This document shows positions 1-7,429 of a stretch of 22,189 bases of DNA, in pieces (positions within the stretch are counted from its first letter, which is position 1; every line of letters begins with the position of its first letter). Source of the DNA: Lentzea aerocolonigenes (GTDB lineage: Bacteria; Actinomycetota; Actinomycetes; Mycobacteriales; Pseudonocardiaceae); NCBI RefSeq assembly GCF_000955955.1, contig NZ_JYJG01000412.1, positions 1 to 22,189 on the forward strand, given 5' to 3'. The position numbers and the translations under genes are program-made. A model generated the notes under the pieces. It saw nothing but the letters and a program-made list of their open reading frames with translations. It was not told the origin of the DNA and made no database searches.

Positions 1-1212
1 GGTGACGATCGGGTGTGACCCGGTCATCTCCGCGCGGATGCCCCTCACCCACGAGTTCGCCGCCCACTTGAAGACGATGCCGTGCATCTCGTCGGCGGGA
101 GCCATGTTGCCGTAGTTGTTGACGGCCTCGGCGGGGTTGAGGTTCGGCATCGCCTGCGTGAAGCCGAAGTTCTCGAACCCGACACCGCGGACCGGGTCCA
201 CCAGCGGCGACACCTTGGAGTCGTATGTCGCCCCGTCAATCGCCGGTGAACCGTCCGAGGTGGAGTTGACCGGGACGTCGAACTCCAGCGGTTTGTCGAG
301 CGTGACCGTCGTGCCGGAGACCGAGGCGACGGTGAAGATCTGCTGGCGCATGTGCATGTTCAGCAACGGCCACTCGGTGCCGGTCGCTTGCTGCTGCTCG
401 TAGAACTTGACCGAGTTGGCGGCTCGGACGTTCACGAACATGCCCGCCTTGATGGTGCTCGCGGACGCGACCTTGATGGTCTTGTCCCCGGTTTTCGCGG
501 CCGCGGCCACCTTCGCGCCGACCTTCCAGTGCACGTTGACCGTGCCCTCGAAGATGTCCTTGCGGTTGGCCGGCGCGGACTTGTAGTAGCTGGCATAGCT
601 CGAATGCACGCCGCGCGACTGGACCCGGAACAGGCCCCGGCCCGGCCACAGCCAGCCGCCCTTGCCCTGCCCGTAGGTCATCCCGTCCTCGTCCCAGTCC
701 GAGCCGTCGGGCGTGAGTGCGTCGTACCGGGTGTTGACGTCGGGCGTGTAGACGATCTTGGTTGCCGTTGCGCCCGCACCCCTGATGATCAGGTAGTCGG
801 CGTCCACGTGCAGCTCGTGCGACACCTTCAGCTCACCGGCCGGCAGTGTGATGAGGCTGAGCTTCGAATAGCTCGCGCTCGGGGAACACTGCGTCCGGAT
901 CGAGTCGATCGCTGCCTGCAGTCCGGCGGTGTCGTCGGCAGCGTCATTCGGGCGGACGTTGAACTGGGAACTGAGTTCGGCAGCTGTGACCTGACAACTC
1001 GCGCTCGGGTTGACGTCATTGTTTCCGGGCAGCACGCCATTGCCGCGATACCCCGCCTTCGACCAGTCGTACAGGCCGGAAATAGGGGAACGTCGATTGC
1101 CTGACGAGACATCCAGGCCGGTGAGTGCGGGTGCGGCCGTGGATGTCGTCACGGGTACGGCGAGCGAACCGATTAAGAGGAGACTTAGCAGGGGTATGGA
1201 GGTCGGCTTCAT
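1..1212 (-). CDS. Secreted right-handed beta-helix protein (pectate-lyase-3 / GH28-like), C-terminus off the window
   Basis: The frame is open from an ATG at 1212 to the window edge (404 codons, no stop seen), so the gene is partial at its 3' end. A GAGGG ribosome-binding site lies just upstream of the ATG. The first ~28 residues (MKPTSIPLLSLLLIGSLAVP, then VTTSTA-AP) form a Sec signal peptide with an AxA-like cleavage site, so the product should be exported. Near residue 80 the segment NDAADDTAGLQAAID is the typical N-terminal motif of pectate-lyase-3/GH55/GH28-type parallel beta-helix enzymes, where the first coil follows directly. Later stretches rich in Asn, Gly and Val with repeated short strands agree with a beta-helix. 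The catalytic residues would be in or beyond the visible part, so hydrolase, lyase or non-enzymatic wall protein cannot be separated. The shared beta-helix fold is well supported; the substrate is unknown. Confidence 0.72.
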   Translation of the reverse strand, partial: MKPTSIPLLSLLLIGSLAVPVTTSTAAPALTGLDVSSGNRRSPISGLYDWSKAGYRGNGVLPGNNDVNPSASCQVTAAELSSQFNVRPNDAADDTAGLQAAIDSIRTQCSPSASYSKLSLITLPAGELKVSHELHVDADYLIIRGAGATATKIVYTPDVNTRYDALTPDGSDWDEDGMTYGQGKGGWLWPGRGLFRVQSRGVHSSYASYYKSAPANRKDIFEGTVNVHWKVGAKVAAAAKTGDKTIKVASASTIKAGMFVNVRAANSVKFYEQQQATGTEWPLLNMHMRQQIFTVASVSGTTVTLDKPLEFDVPVNSTSDGSPAIDGATYDSKVSPLVDPVRGVGFENFGFTQAMPNLNPAEAVNNYGNMAPADEMHGIVFKWAANSWVRGIRAEMTGSHPIVT

Positions 1213-1246
1213 TGATAACCCTCGTTCAGCAGGGCGGGGCTATTTC

Positions 1247-1275
1247 TTTGTAGTCGAAGGTTGCATATGTGTCAA
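1247..1275 (-). promoter_or_regulatory. Sigma-70-type promoter of the beta-helix gene
   Basis: Reading the minus strand, TTGACA (1275-1270) and TACAAA (1252-1247) are separated by exactly 17 bases. Transcription would start near 1240, giving a leader of about 28 nt that contains the GAGGG ribosome-binding site of the ATG at 1212. The surrounding 1240-1325 is much richer in A+T than the rest of the window, as expected of a promoter region. It is unusually close to the housekeeping consensus for a high-GC actinobacterium. Confidence 0.6.
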
Positions 1276-1681
1276 ACATTCACATTCTTGAATAAAGTAA
1301 TCCTGACAAGGTTTTCAATAACGGTTTTCTGACTCGCCGGTCAGTTCTCCTGGCAGCTCACGGGTCTGAATCGTGTGAGCCGATTGGGCCGGTCGCGACC
1401 CGAGTGGGGGTGAGCGGGCCTCGCGTCCGGAGTACCGGGATTTTTTCCTGTGCGACGTGGAATCTTGCCCCTTCTGTCATCCGGATGGACGCACGGAACC
1501 CACAAAAGTGGGGGTACCGGTGAGGTAGCTCGGGTCAGCCCGCCCACTTCAGCGCGCCATTCCGCACACCCATTCGTGTCCGAACCAACCCTGAACGGCG
1601 GATCGCCGCTTGGGCCGACAGCTGCAAAGGTCGGTTGCTGTTCGGCAGCGAGCGTTCCAACGAACAGGAGCACGACAGGTC
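1276..1681. other. Intergenic region upstream of the 2-methylisoborneol operon
   Basis: About 400 bases separate the divergent beta-helix and methyltransferase genes. No coding frame here has convincing family similarity or codon bias. Visible small structures are an inverted repeat CTGAC-N6-GTCAG at 1329-1344 and a perfect 5-bp hairpin CCCAC-AAAA-GTGGG at 1499-1512 that runs into GGGTAC (1512-1517). These could be regulatory sites for the 2-methylisoborneol operon, but no recognised box was identified. No cyclic-nucleotide-binding regulator gene, often next to this operon in other actinomycetes, is present. Confidence 0.5.
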
Positions 1682-2524
1682 ATGGCGAGCCCCACTGTGA
1701 AGCCGGTTCTGCGCACCGACTACCAGCGTTCCGTCGCGGACTACTGGAACAAGGAGAAGGACCCGGTCAACATCAAGCTCGGTGAGGTCGACGGCCTCTA
1801 CCACCACCACTACGGGCTCGGTGCGTACGACCCTGCCGTGCTGGGGATGGGCGACGAGGCGATCATCGCCGAGATGCACAGGCTCGAGACCGCACAGGCC
1901 GAGGTGCTGCTGGACGCGTTCGGCGACGTGCCCGCCGGCGGCCACCTGATGGACGGCGGCTCCGGGCGCGGCGGCACGAGCTTCATGGCCAACGCCCGGT
2001 TCGGCGCCCGCATCGACGGCGTCAGCATCTCCGAGCAGCAGGTCGCGTTCGCCAACGACCAGGCTGTCGAACGCGGCGTCGCCGACCAGGTCCGGTTCCA
2101 CTTCAAGAACATGCTCGACACCGGCTTCGAGACCGGCTCGTTCAACGGCATCTGGACCAACGAGACCACGATGTACGTGGACCTCCAGCAGCTGTACGGC
2201 GAGTTCGCGCGGCTCATCGCGCCGGGCGGCCGGTACGTCTGCATCACCGGCTGCTACAACGACCTGACGGGTGGCCGTTCGCGTGCGGTCAGCCAGATCG
2301 ACCAGCACTACATCTGCAACATCCACCCGCGCAGCGAGTACTTCAGGGCGTTGGCGGACAACGGTTTCGTGCCGATCAGCGTCGTCGACCTGACGCCGGA
2401 GACCATCCCGTACTGGGAGCTGCGCGCCAAGTCGTCGGTCGCGACCGGTGTCGAGGACCCGTTCCTGACCGCGTACAAGGAAGGCAGCTTCCACTACCTG
2501 CTGATCGTGGCGGACCGCATCTGA
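1682..2524 (+). CDS. Geranyl diphosphate 2-C-methyltransferase
   Basis: This 280-aa SAM-dependent methyltransferase makes 2-methylgeranyl diphosphate from geranyl diphosphate, the first committed step to the earthy odorant 2-methylisoborneol. The sequence shows the family hallmarks: DYQRSVADYWNKE at 13-25, GLYHHHYG at 38-45, a SAM-binding glycine motif DGGSGRGG at 91-98, NMLDT near 143, NETTMYVDL at 160-168 and TIPYWELRA near 241-249. The ATG at 1682 is preferred because a CAGGAG stands about 12 bases upstream and the protein then begins as usual; an in-frame start at 1610 would add an unconserved tail. Its TGA overlaps the ATG of the next gene by one base (TGATG), implying translational coupling with the synthase. 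Length is slightly below the usual ~290 aa because the N-terminal tail is short. Family assignment is secure. Confidence 0.95.
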   Translation: MASPTVKPVLRTDYQRSVADYWNKEKDPVNIKLGEVDGLYHHHYGLGAYDPAVLGMGDEAIIAEMHRLETAQAEVLLDAFGDVPAGGHLMDGGSGRGGTSFMANARFGARIDGVSISEQQVAFANDQAVERGVADQVRFHFKNMLDTGFETGSFNGIWTNETTMYVDLQQLYGEFARLIAPGGRYVCITGCYNDLTGGRSRAVSQIDQHYICNIHPRSEYFRALADNGFVPISVVDLTPETIPYWELRAKSSVATGVEDPFLTAYKEGSFHYLLIVADRI

Positions 2525-3465
2525 TGAAGGACCTCCTCACCGGGCCGTCCGGGCTGGGCACCTCCGCTGCCCGGCTCGGGCGGCCCGAGGCCGTGGAACT
2601 GCCACCGGAACCCGGCTACGCGGAACGGCCGTGGGGCGACGGGACGGCGCCGCCGTTGTACGTGCCGGTGCTCGAACGCGAGGACGAGCTGCTGGCCGCC
2701 GCCGTCGACGAGCGGCTGATCGCGTGGGCGGGGGACTGCGGTTTCGAGGAGCCGGAACGGTTCCTGGGCGGCAAGTTCGGCCGTCTCGCGGTGCTGACCC
2801 ACGTGGACACCTCTGATGTCGAGCAGCTGCTGATCGCCGCGAAGCTCAACGCGGCGTGGTGGGCCGCCGACGACCTCTACGCGGACGACACCGAGATGGG
2901 CGCGATCCCGGCCGAGCTGTCGCCGCGGCTGGCGCTGGCGATGGCCGCGATGGACCCGGTGGCGCCCGCCGGCGAGTTCACCGTCGAGCTGGAGGAGCGG
3001 CTGGCGGCGGATCCGGTGCTCGTCGGACTGCGGTCCGGCATCGGGCACCTGGCGTCGCGCAGCACACCCACTGTGGTGCAACGGGTCTGCTACTCGACGT
3101 TCGCGATGTTCGTGTCCTGGGGTGCCTACGCGGCGTGGCGGCACACCGGCAACTACCCGCCCGCGTGGCAGTACCTCGCGACCCGGCAGCACGACACGTT
3201 CTACACGTCGATGACGCTGATCGACGCGGTCGGCGGCTACGAGCTGCCCGCGCCGTTGTACTACGACCCGCGGGTGCGGCAGCTGCTCACGGCCGCGGGC
3301 ACTGCGTCGGTGATCGTCAACGACCTGGTGTCGGTGGAGAAGGACGCCGCGGACGAGAAACCGGTCTGCAACATGGTGCTGCAGATCGCGGCCGACCGGG
3401 AGTGCTCGATCGCCGAGGCCACCGCGCGCACGGTCGAGCTGCACAACCAGCAGAGATGTGTATAA
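2524..3465 (+). CDS. 2-methylisoborneol synthase, 3' end broken by an adapter-like insertion
   Basis: This class I terpene cyclase converts 2-methylgeranyl diphosphate to 2-methylisoborneol in the cytosol. The aspartate-rich metal site is DDLYADD beginning at residues 116-117. The second metal motif, NDLVSVEKD at 266-274, fits the NSE triad with Asp274 in place of the usual Glu. The N-terminus lacks the long Pro-rich extension of many Streptomyces homologues, but PPLYVPV marks the normal domain start. The frame ends at TAA 3463-3465, inside a 19-bp Tn5 mosaic-end-like sequence. The lost C-terminus, ending in the conserved RY pair, continues at 3473-3578 in another frame. Roughly ten residues seem to be missing between the two parts, by comparison with family members. 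In the real genome the gene is most likely intact; as written here it would give a truncated protein. Confidence 0.9.
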   Translation: MKDLLTGPSGLGTSAARLGRPEAVELPPEPGYAERPWGDGTAPPLYVPVLEREDELLAAAVDERLIAWAGDCGFEEPERFLGGKFGRLAVLTHVDTSDVEQLLIAAKLNAAWWAADDLYADDTEMGAIPAELSPRLALAMAAMDPVAPAGEFTVELEERLAADPVLVGLRSGIGHLASRSTPTVVQRVCYSTFAMFVSWGAYAAWRHTGNYPPAWQYLATRQHDTFYTSMTLIDAVGGYELPAPLYYDPRVRQLLTAAGTASVIVNDLVSVEKDAADEKPVCNMVLQIAADRECSIAEATARTVELHNQQRCV

Positions 3466-3472
3466 CAGACAG
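3454..3472 (+). other. Tn5/Nextera mosaic-end sequence (probable library artefact)
   Basis: AGATGTGTATAACAGACAG matches the 19-bp Tn5 mosaic end used in tagmentation adapters at 18 of 19 positions; the one difference is C for G at 3466. It sits exactly where the synthase frame breaks. Flanking DNA on both sides is synthase coding sequence, and no transposase or IS50 sequence is near. Read in the downstream frame it gives EMCITDR, close to the EMCIRDR peptide that the unmutated mosaic end encodes. Confidence 0.9.
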
Positions 3473-3578
3473 GTTGCTGGCGGTGCCGTCGGTCGAGCTG
3501 CACCGGTTCCTGAAGGGCACCAAGGCCTGGATGGGCGGCGGTTTCGAATGGCACACCACCCACCCGCGTTACAAGTGA
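3473..3578 (+). pseudogene. C-terminal remnant of 2-methylisoborneol synthase
   Basis: Directly after the mosaic-end-like sequence, a frame different from that of the upstream synthase reads LLAVPSVELHRFLKGTKAW, then MGGGFEWHTTHPRYK and a TGA at 3576-3578. The GG-x-EWH and RY residues are those expected at the C-terminus of 2-methylisoborneol synthases; the RY pair senses the diphosphate in class I terpene cyclases. The piece has no start or ribosome-binding site of its own. It is therefore the displaced end of the gene that starts at 2524, not a separate gene. Confidence 0.88.
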
Positions 3579-3588
3579 GGTCCCGTAC

Positions 3589-3620
3589 GACGGGGAGGCG
3601 AGCGCCCTCGCCACCCCGTC
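3589..3620. terminator. Hairpin between convergent genes, likely bidirectional terminator
   Basis: A 14-bp inverted repeat with a single A/A mismatch (left arm 3589-3602, loop CGCC, right arm 3607-3620) fills the short gap between the synthase end and the end of the convergent esterase gene. There is no T-run, as is common for actinobacterial terminators. Confidence 0.65.
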
Positions 3621-3635
3621 GCCACTGGAAGCCAC

Positions 3636-4523
3636 TCAGGTCACGGACCTGAGCCACTCGATCCGGGTGGCGCGGGCGCGCCTCGAGAGCGCGGCTTCCG
3701 GTGCCAGCTGGTCGAACCCGTGGCACCCGCCCGGCCACACGTGCAGCTCGGCATCCCCGCCCGCCTGCCAGATCCGGGACGCGTAGTCGACGGCCTCGTC
3801 GCGGAACACGTCCACCGAGCCGACGTCGACGTACGTGCGCGGCAGGCCGGAGAGATCAGCGGCGCGTGCTGGAGCGGCGAACGGCGACACGTCCGGACCG
3901 CCTCGGGCGTCACCGAGCAACGCCGTCCACCCGGTGAGGTTGGACGCGCGCACCCAGGTGGTGCCGTCGAGGAACTGGTGGCTGGACGGCGTGGAGCACC
4001 TGTCGTCGAGCATCGGGCAGATCAGCAGCTGGCCGCTGACGGGAGGTCCGCCGTAGTCGCGGGCCATCAGCGTCACGGCCGCCGCCAGCCCGCCGCCCGC
4101 GGACGTACCGGCGACGACAGGAGAGGTGAAACCGTTGCGCTCCATCCACGTCAGCGTGCGGTAGCAGTCCTGGACAGGCGCCGGGTGCGGGTGTTCGGGC
4201 GCCAGCCGGTACTCCGGGGAGATCAGCACGACGCCGAGCTCGGAGACCCATTCGGCCAGCACGTGCAGGTCGGAGCGGCGCGTGCCCGCGACCATCCCGC
4301 CGCCGTGCAGGTGCAGCACCGGCGGTCCCTGCACATCGCCGGTGGGGCGCAACACGAGTACGGGCACACCGTCGGCGTCCGCCTCGGTGAACGTGACCGA
4401 GCCGTCCCGCGTCAGCTCGGCGTCGGTGACGACCCGGTTGTTCGCCCGTCGCTCGGGAATGCCGGCCGTGGTCAGCGGTGGCCGGGAGAGGTCGACCAGC
4501 GCCGCGATCTCCGGATCGATCAC
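3636..4523 (-). CDS. Alpha/beta hydrolase, HSL family IV esterase (probable acetyl esterase)
   Basis: A 295-aa cytoplasmic esterase with no signal peptide. It shows the oxyanion-hole HGGG at 73-76, the nucleophile elbow GTSAGG with Ser141, the EYRLAPEHP segment at 104-112, and likely catalytic Asp238 (in SVDVFRDEA) and His268 (in GCHGFD). These define the hormone-sensitive-lipase-like family. The start is a GTG whose last bases form GTGA with the stop of the upstream permease gene (4-nt overlap), so it is the last gene of the transporter operon. The position suggests it removes acetyl or other acyl groups from an imported oligosaccharide; this is inference from context. A much longer open frame continues upstream, but that extension is a shadow of the permease gene. 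Confidence 0.9.
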   Translation of the reverse strand: MIDPEIAALVDLSRPPLTTAGIPERRANNRVVTDAELTRDGSVTFTEADADGVPVLVLRPTGDVQGPPVLHLHGGGMVAGTRRSDLHVLAEWVSELGVVLISPEYRLAPEHPHPAPVQDCYRTLTWMERNGFTSPVVAGTSAGGGLAAAVTLMARDYGGPPVSGQLLICPMLDDRCSTPSSHQFLDGTTWVRASNLTGWTALLGDARGGPDVSPFAAPARAADLSGLPRTYVDVGSVDVFRDEAVDYASRIWQAGGDAELHVWPGGCHGFDQLAPEAALSRRARATRIEWLRSVT

Positions 4524-5338
4524 CCCTTCACCCCGGTGTGTGCGAGGCCCTCGATGAACTGACGCTGTGCCAGCACGAACACCACCAGGATCGGCACGGC
4601 GGTCATCGTCGCGGCGGCGAGCTGGACGTTCCACATAGGACCGCCGTAGATGTCCACGAACTGGGTGAGGGCCTGCGGCAGCGTGAACATGTCCGGTGTG
4701 GACAGGTACACGATCGGCTCCAGGTAGAGGTTCCACGAGTGCAGGAACGTGAAGATGGCGACGGCACCCAGTGCGGGCCGGGCCAGCGGCAGGGCCACCC
4801 GGTAGAAGATCCCGGCGCGGCCGAGTCCGTCCATCCGCGCCGCTTCCTCCAGTTCGGGCGGCAGGGCGATGAAGAACTGCCGCATGATGAAGATCGCGAG
4901 CACGCACGGCGCGCCGAAGATCGGCACGATGATCAGCGGCCAGTGCGTGTTGGTCAGGCCCAGCGACTGGAAGAGCTGGAACAGCGGCACGATCGTCACC
5001 TCGCTCGGGATGAGCAGGCCGGTCAGCACCACCACGAACAGCACGTTCTGGCCGGGGAACCGGATGCGCGCGAACGCGTAGCCCGCGAGTGCCGCGACCG
5101 CCATCGTGCCGGCCGTGACGATCACCGCGATGTAGAGGCTGTTCCAGTACTGCTGCCCGAACGGCTGCATCTTGAACACGGTCTCGTAGGTCGAGAACGT
5201 CCACTGCGACGGCAGCAGCGACTCGGAGAAGATCTCGCTGATCGGCTTCATCGACGAGGTGATCATCCACCACGTCGGGAACACGAACGGCACGCACAGC
5301 AGGCACAACAGGCCGTAGAGCCAGACTTTACGACTCAT
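4520..5338 (-). CDS. Carbohydrate ABC transporter permease, MalG type
   Basis: A 272-aa inner-membrane subunit with about six hydrophobic helices, beginning MSRKVWLYGLLCLLCVPFVF. The cytoplasmic EAA loop that docks on the ATPase is seen as EEAARMDGLGRAGIFYRV, followed by ALPLARPAL. It belongs to the carbohydrate-uptake CUT1 family and pairs with the permease encoded just upstream; their genes overlap by 11 nt (5328-5338). The ATG at 5338 gives the family-typical length. No ATPase gene is present in the operon. In actinobacteria a single MsiK-type ATPase often serves several such importers, and that is presumed here. Confidence 0.93.
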   Translation of the reverse strand: MSRKVWLYGLLCLLCVPFVFPTWWMITSSMKPISEIFSESLLPSQWTFSTYETVFKMQPFGQQYWNSLYIAVIVTAGTMAVAALAGYAFARIRFPGQNVLFVVVLTGLLIPSEVTIVPLFQLFQSLGLTNTHWPLIIVPIFGAPCVLAIFIMRQFFIALPPELEEAARMDGLGRAGIFYRVALPLARPALGAVAIFTFLHSWNLYLEPIVYLSTPDMFTLPQALTQFVDIYGGPMWNVQLAAATMTAVPILVVFVLAQRQFIEGLAHTGVKG

Positions 5339-6215
5339 GCAGCACCCACTTCCGGCGCATCCGCCACTGCAGCAGGGTCAGCGCGGCGACGATGACGAAC
5401 AGCAGCACCGAGAGCGTCGCGCCGTAGCCGAAGTGGTGGAACTGGAACGCCTGCTGGTAGAGGTAGTAGATCAACACGGTGGTCGACGTGCCGGGACCAC
5501 CTTGGGTGAGCACCGCGATCTGCGCGAACACCTGCAGCGAGCCCACGATCGTGATGATCGACGTGAGCAGGATCGTCGGGCTGATCAACGGGATCGTGAT
5601 GCGCCGGAACCGGGTCCACGCGCCCGCGCCGTCGATCTTCGCGGCCTCGTACAGCGGTGCCGGAACTCCTTGCAGCGCCGCGAGGAACAGCACCATGTTC
5701 AGGCCGACGTTCTTGATCACCTGCACGACGATCACCGCGACCATCGCGGTGGAGTCGCCGCGCAGCCAGTTCGGTCCGTCCACGCCGAAGAAGCCCAGCA
5801 GCCCGTTCACGCTGCCCTCCGGCTGGAGCATGAGCTGCCACACGAGCGTCCACGCCACCAGCGACACCAGCACGGGGGAGAAGAACAGCGTGCGGAACAC
5901 CGTGGTGCCGCGCAGTTTCTGGTTGAGCAGCACCGCGAGCAGCAGAGCCAGCGACAGGTTCAGCACCACCAGGCCGGCGGCGAACCACGCGGTGGCGACC
6001 AGCGACTCCCGCAGTTTCTCGTCACTCAAGAGCTGCTGGTAGTTCTCGGCACCGATGAACTCGAACGTACCGCCGAGCACGTTCCACTCGTTGAGGCTGT
6101 ACCACCCGACCAGCCCCAGCGGGATCAGCACGAACGCGAGGCTGCCGAGCAGAGCAGGCGCGACGAACAGGTACCCGACCAGGTTGTCGCGCCTGCGATA
6201 CGTCCAGAACGTCAC
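5328..6215 (-). CDS. Carbohydrate ABC transporter permease, MalF type
   Basis: A 295-aa membrane protein with a short basic N-terminus (VTFWTYRRRDNLVGYLFVAP) and about six transmembrane segments. Its EAA loop is YEAAKIDGAGAWTRFRRI, followed by TIPLISPTI, the CUT1 signature. The GTG at 6215 is chosen because it forms a GTGA overlap with the stop of the sugar-binding-protein gene; an open extension to 6290 would run inside that gene. It forms the membrane channel with the MalG-type partner. The substrate cannot be deduced from the permease sequence. Confidence 0.92.
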   Translation of the reverse strand: MTFWTYRRRDNLVGYLFVAPALLGSLAFVLIPLGLVGWYSLNEWNVLGGTFEFIGAENYQQLLSDEKLRESLVATAWFAAGLVVLNLSLALLLAVLLNQKLRGTTVFRTLFFSPVLVSLVAWTLVWQLMLQPEGSVNGLLGFFGVDGPNWLRGDSTAMVAVIVVQVIKNVGLNMVLFLAALQGVPAPLYEAAKIDGAGAWTRFRRITIPLISPTILLTSIITIVGSLQVFAQIAVLTQGGPGTSTTVLIYYLYQQAFQFHHFGYGATLSVLLFVIVAALTLLQWRMRRKWVLHES

Positions 6216-7414
6216 TTGCGCTCCAGCAACGGCTTGATCTTCGTGCACACGCCGTCGAGCACGGCGTTCACGTCGGCATCCGGCTTCCACAACGGGTCCA
6301 GCGCCGCGCGGATGGTCTGGTTCAGCTCCTCCTGGCCCTGGTGGCTCGGCTTCACCACACCCTTGCTGATGCCCTCGACCACGACCGACTGCAGCTGCTC
6401 CGGCCGGATCAGCGGGTTGCTCTTGGCGAGCGTCTGGGCGTTGAGCAAGGACGACCGCACCGACGGGAAGAACTGCGCGAGCTTCGCGGAGTTGGCCTCG
6501 TTGGTGAAGAACCCCAGGAAGTCCGCGGCGGCTTCGGCGTTCTTGGACCGCTTCAGCACGCCGACGCCGGCCTGGCCGATCACGGCGTAGTCACCCTTGG
6601 GGCCGCTGGGCAACGGCACGAGCGTCCAGGTGAACTTGGCGTCCTTCAACGCACCCGCGCGCGAGATCTGGCTGATGGCCATCGCCGCGTTGCCCGCGAA
6701 GAAGTCCACGGTCGTGCCGGGACCGGGAATCGCCTTGTCGGTGAAGATCGCCTTGTGGATGAACGACATCGCGGCCTTCATCTCGGGGCTGGAGAACCCG
6801 CACGACCGGCCGTCGTCGCTCCACGCGTTGGCGTCCCAGCCGCGCCAGATCGACGAGAGCACCGCCCAGTTCTGGTACTTGAAGTCCGGCAGCACCAGGC
6901 CCTTGCCGGACGCCGCGGCCGCCGCCATCGCCTGTTCCCAGGTCCACTTCGCCGGCACGTCCTTCACCAGGCTGGTGTTGACGAAGAGCCCGAACGGCGA
7001 CGTGGAGAACGGGTAGGCGTAGAGCTCGCCGTCCTTCTCCCACAGCTTCGTTCCCGAAGGCGTCAGCTCGTCCCCCTTCTCGATCTTGCCGCGAATCGGG
7101 GCGAGTGCGCCGGACGAGACGAAGTCCGGTGCGGACTCCTCCAGGATCCACGCCAGGTCCGGCGCGTTGCCGCCGGCGATCTGCGTGGTCAGCGTGGTGG
7201 TGTAGCCGTCGGCGGGGATCGAGTCGAACTTGATCTCGGTGACGTCCGGGTGCGAGGCCTTGTACTCGGACGCGATCTCGTTGAGCAGCTTGAGATGCGT
7301 CTCGTTGGCCGTCCACACGGTCATGCGCAGCGACTTCGGGCCGGACGAGGCTGATCCGCTGCACGCGGTCAACGCGAGCAGTCCGGCGAGGATCACGGCT
7401 GTGAGGCGTGACAT
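6212..7414 (-). CDS. Extracellular sugar-binding lipoprotein of an ABC importer
   Basis: A 400-aa solute-binding protein. It starts with a lipoprotein signal (MSRLTAVILAGLLALTAC) whose lipobox LTAC places the lipidated cysteine at residue 18, so it should be anchored on the outer face of the membrane. The rest has the bacterial extracellular solute-binding protein family 1 pattern: LRMTVWTANETH near the mature N-terminus, then NAPDLAWILEESAPDF, YAYPFSTSPFGLFVNTSLV and, late in the protein, KNAEAAADFLGFFTNEAN. It binds the sugar and delivers it to the two permeases encoded directly downstream. The gap to the oxidoreductase gene upstream is only 15 bases. The ligand is unknown, but esterase and oxidoreductase neighbours point to a modified oligosaccharide. 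Confidence 0.93.
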   Translation of the reverse strand: MSRLTAVILAGLLALTACSGSASSGPKSLRMTVWTANETHLKLLNEIASEYKASHPDVTEIKFDSIPADGYTTTLTTQIAGGNAPDLAWILEESAPDFVSSGALAPIRGKIEKGDELTPSGTKLWEKDGELYAYPFSTSPFGLFVNTSLVKDVPAKWTWEQAMAAAAASGKGLVLPDFKYQNWAVLSSIWRGWDANAWSDDGRSCGFSSPEMKAAMSFIHKAIFTDKAIPGPGTTVDFFAGNAAMAISQISRAGALKDAKFTWTLVPLPSGPKGDYAVIGQAGVGVLKRSKNAEAAADFLGFFTNEANSAKLAQFFPSVRSSLLNAQTLAKSNPLIRPEQLQSVVVEGISKGVVKPSHQGQEELNQTIRAALDPLWKPDADVNAVLDGVCTKIKPLLERK

Positions 7415-7429
7415 CTTTGTCTCCCTGGG

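Noticed and set aside
352..1104. A 250-codon plus-strand frame
   Set aside because: It is antisense to the beta-helix gene, which has a promoter, ribosome-binding site and signal peptide.
1512..1517. GGGTAC upstream of the methyltransferase as a sigma-B promoter
   Set aside because: No GNNT lies 14-16 bases before it, and it is 165 bases from the start codon.
1341..1673. Open frames of about 110 codons on both strands in the gap before the methyltransferase
   Set aside because: No ribosome-binding site, no family similarity and poor codon bias.
1610..1681. Upstream in-frame ATG for the methyltransferase
   Set aside because: It would add 24 unconserved residues; the ribosome-binding site and family alignment favour 1682.
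3454..3472. A natural Tn5-type transposon insertion in the synthase gene
   Set aside because: Only one 19-bp end is present, with no transposase, second end or 9-bp target duplication; a tagmentation-library artefact explains it better.
3636..5306. A 556-codon minus-strand frame covering esterase and permease regions
   Set aside because: Only its last ~295 codons resemble a protein; the Arg/Ala/Pro-rich first part is the shadow of the permease gene in another frame. The GTG at 4523 is the real start.
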